Source of the DNA: Triglochin maritima
Lineage: Eukaryota > Streptophyta > Magnoliopsida > Alismatales > Juncaginaceae
DNA: 64,000 nt
Direction: 5' to 3'
Assembly: GCA_963682175.1 (NCBI GenBank)
Contig: OY821789.1
Location: forward strand, 2,480,001 to 2,544,000
The position numbers and the translations under genes were made by a program. Of this stretch, positions 61,990 to 64,000 are shown piece after piece. The stretch's first letter is position 1; each line of letters opens with the position of its first letter. Under the pieces are notes generated by a model, which saw only the letters and a list, made by a program, of their open reading frames with translations, was not told the origin of the DNA and did no database searches.

Positions 61990-64000
61990 TTGATCGCAGC
62001 ACCGGAAAGGGACATGACGGGTAACAAAGGAAGAAACAACGGTAAAGGGCGGTCCAAATCAAAGGGGAGATCCTTTGAATGTTTTTTCTGCAAGAAGGTT
62101 GGTCATATGAAGCGTGATTGTAGGGCCTTCAAGGAGTCGCTGCAGAAAGGGAAAGATGGGTACAACTCCGCTAGCGTCGTGGAGGAGAAGAACGAAGTCG
62201 ACGTTCTAACGGTTTGCGCTGCAGGTATTGACAAATCATCATCTGGATGGATTTTGGATACAGGAGCATCTTTTCACATGTGCCCGGACAAGGAGTGGTT
62301 CACATCCTATGAGTCACTGAAAGAAGGGATCGTTGTTATGGGCAACGATGCGCCGTGCACTACCGTTGGTATTGGTTCCGTACAGTTCAAGATGTTCGAT
62401 GGGTGCATTCGAACGCTGACGGGTGTGCGTCACGTACCAGAGTTGAGGAAGAATCTGATTTCTCTAGGAGAGCTTGATACTCTCGGGTGGAGATGGTCCG
62501 ACTGGGACGGGAAAATCAAGGTCACTCATGGTGCGATGACAGTGATAAAGGGAACCAAGGTGGGCAACTTATATTGGATGCTCGGGAATGCAGTAGCAGG
62601 AAAAGGTGCATCAAATGTTGCACACGACGAAGACAGCACCGTACTTTGGCATATGAGGCTTGGTCATATGTCGGAAAAGGGTTTGTGTGAGCTACACAAA
62701 CAAGGATTGCTGAAGGGTGTTAGGAGCTGCAAATTGGATTTTTGCAAGTATTGTGTCTTCGGTAAACAGCACAGGATTCGATTCAAGACGGCTATCCACA
62801 AGACGAAGGAAATTCTGGAGTATGTGCACTCAGACGTCTGGGGACCGGCTCAGGTTCGGTCAAAGGGTGGAGCCGAATATTTCGTCACATTCATAGACGA
62901 CTTCTCAAGGAAGGTATGAGTTTATTTTCTGAAAAATAAATTTGATGTCTTTGATAAGTTTAAAGCATGGAAGACCCAAGTAGAGAAGAGTACAGGAAAA
63001 TTTGTGAAGTACTTACGGACAGATAACGGAGGTGAGTACACCTCAAGGGAGTTTGCAAGTTTCTGTGAGAAAGAAGGCGTCACGAGGCATTTCACTACAC
63101 CGCGGAGTCCGGAACAAAACGGCGTAGCTGAAAGGATGAACAGGACACTATGCGAACGGGCAAGGAGCATAAGGCTTCATGCAAATCTGTCGAAGGATTT
63201 CTGGGCGGAAGCAGTAGATCTTGCATGCTATTTAGTAAATATCTCACCGTCATCACCACTTGAATTAAAGACGCCTCAGGAAGTGTGGACGGGTGAGCTA
63301 TTTGATTACTCAAGGCTTAGGATATTTGGATGCAAAGCCTATGCGTTGGTCGATGAGACACAACGGTCGAAGCTAGATTCGAAATCAAAGGAGTGCATAT
63401 TCCTTGGTTACGATAGGACGGTGAAAGGATATAAGCTTTGGGATCCGGTGAGCAAGAAGATATTCCTACGGAGTAATGTGGTCTTTGACGAGACAAGTTT
63501 GCTCAAGGGCCTTGAGGAGAAAGAGCAGCAAGAGGTTCCCATGCAGGAAGACGAAATCGAAGTTGGGGTCACGACTTCAAGGGAAGAATCGAATCAAGAG
63601 GTTCAGCAGGAAACAATTGACTCACGAGTAGAGGAGAAAGCTGAGCAAGAGAGTATTGCTCAAGGAACACAAAGGAGGATCACAAAGGCACCGGTGAGGT
63701 ATGGTCACGGTGATGCTAGTATTGCGTTTGCACTTGTTACCGAATGTGGGGACCCTTGCACATTCGAAGAAGCTATTGAGCAGGAGGACAAGAACAAGTG
63801 GATGGTGGCCATGACCGAAGAGATGGAGTCTCTTCATAAGAATCAAACTTGGGAGTTAACGGAACTCCCCAAGGGAAAGCGCGCGATTGGGTGCAAGTGG
63901 ATCTTCAGGAAGAAGGAAGGGTCATCTCCTATGGAGGAGATAAAGTATAAAGCAAGGTTGGTGGTAAAAGGATATGCTCAGAAGGAAGGGGTCGATTACA
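61990..64000 (+). pseudogene. Copia pol region (zinc knuckle, protease, integrase, reverse transcriptase start)
   Basis: Continues in the gag frame. Zinc knuckle CFFCKKVGHMKRDC near 62,080; aspartic protease motif DTGAS near 62,255; pre-integrase LWHMRLGHMSEKGL; integrase with an HHCC-type finger, the first catalytic Asp in SDVWGP near 62,830, the second in RTDNGGEY near 63,020, and the Glu in the EQNGVAERMNRT segment near 63,110. A TGA at 62,917-62,919 falls inside the integrase core where relatives have Trp (the RK-x-WVY motif). The reverse transcriptase begins near 63,715 and runs off the window. The copy is not expected to make a full polyprotein. Confidence 0.9.

Larger units (their letters stand above)
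60383..64000 (+). mobile_element. Ty1/copia retrotransposon, Tork (Tnt1-like) lineage, truncated by the window end
   Basis: The LTR is followed directly by a primer-binding site and then a gag-pol region in copia order (gag, protease, integrase, start of reverse transcriptase). Protein features resemble Tnt1-type elements (gag starting with a K-F-x-G-x-x-FSTWQRR motif, GKQHRIRF, FVTFIDDFSRK). Two in-frame stops break the polyprotein. The rest of the element, including the 3' LTR, lies beyond the window. Confidence 0.93.

Overview
This window is nuclear DNA of a flowering plant, most likely a eudicot. The evidence is intron-rich genes with plant-specific family members (a CYP90D brassinosteroid P450, an RHD3/SEY1-type dynamin-like GTPase, a TMN/TM9SF protein, an SF3b p14 subunit, a BPG2-like circularly permuted GTPase), AT-rich intergenic DNA, and plant transposon types (SINE, hAT-like MITEs, MULE-like elements, Tork-type Ty1/copia and Ty3-type LTRs). 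The species cannot be named from the sequence.

Layout. 0-4 kb: a CYP90D gene on +, otherwise intact but with an in-frame TGA, and with a SINE in one intron. 4.8-8 kb: a solo copia LTR (-), a 550-bp hAT-like element and a small TIR element. 8.7-12.3 kb: an intact CDI-like putative sugar-nucleotide transferase gene (-). 14.0-16.6 kb: a mitochondrial processing peptidase beta-like gene (-). 17.06-26.7 kb: a cluster of transposons all set in (TA)n tracts: two 4.3-4.6 kb MULE-like elements with FAR1-type remnants, the first also with an Ulp1-protease remnant on the opposite strand, and two small inverted MITEs between them. 27.6-31.2 kb: a BPG2-like GTPase gene (-), broken by a Ty3-type solo LTR inside a coding exon and by an apparent frameshift. 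33.2-34.7 kb: the SF3b subunit 6 gene (-), with a tandem array downstream that copies its own 3' end. 36.0-37.5 kb: a 1.55-kb TIR element with GC-rich hairpin arrays. 38.2-42.0 kb: an intact TMN gene (+). 42.95-50.8 kb: an intact 22-exon RHD3-like gene (-), convergent with the TMN gene. 52.6-60.4 kb: intergenic DNA with LTR-like and MITE sequence. 60.38-64 kb: the 5' part of a Tork-type Ty1/copia element (+) whose LTR is nearly identical to the solo LTR at 4.8 kb, in opposite orientation; it runs off the window and carries two in-frame stops.

The host genes are unrelated housekeeping or membrane genes with no sign of pathway clustering. The unusual content is repeats: clusters of CGG-N4-CCG palindromes in three different mobile-element contexts, the TA-anchored MULE/MITE family, minisatellites that grew out of exon edges in two genes, and four GC-AG introns among about 50 reconstructed introns. 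Exon boundaries were placed by hand from splice sites, reading-frame continuity and family knowledge; no alignment could be run.
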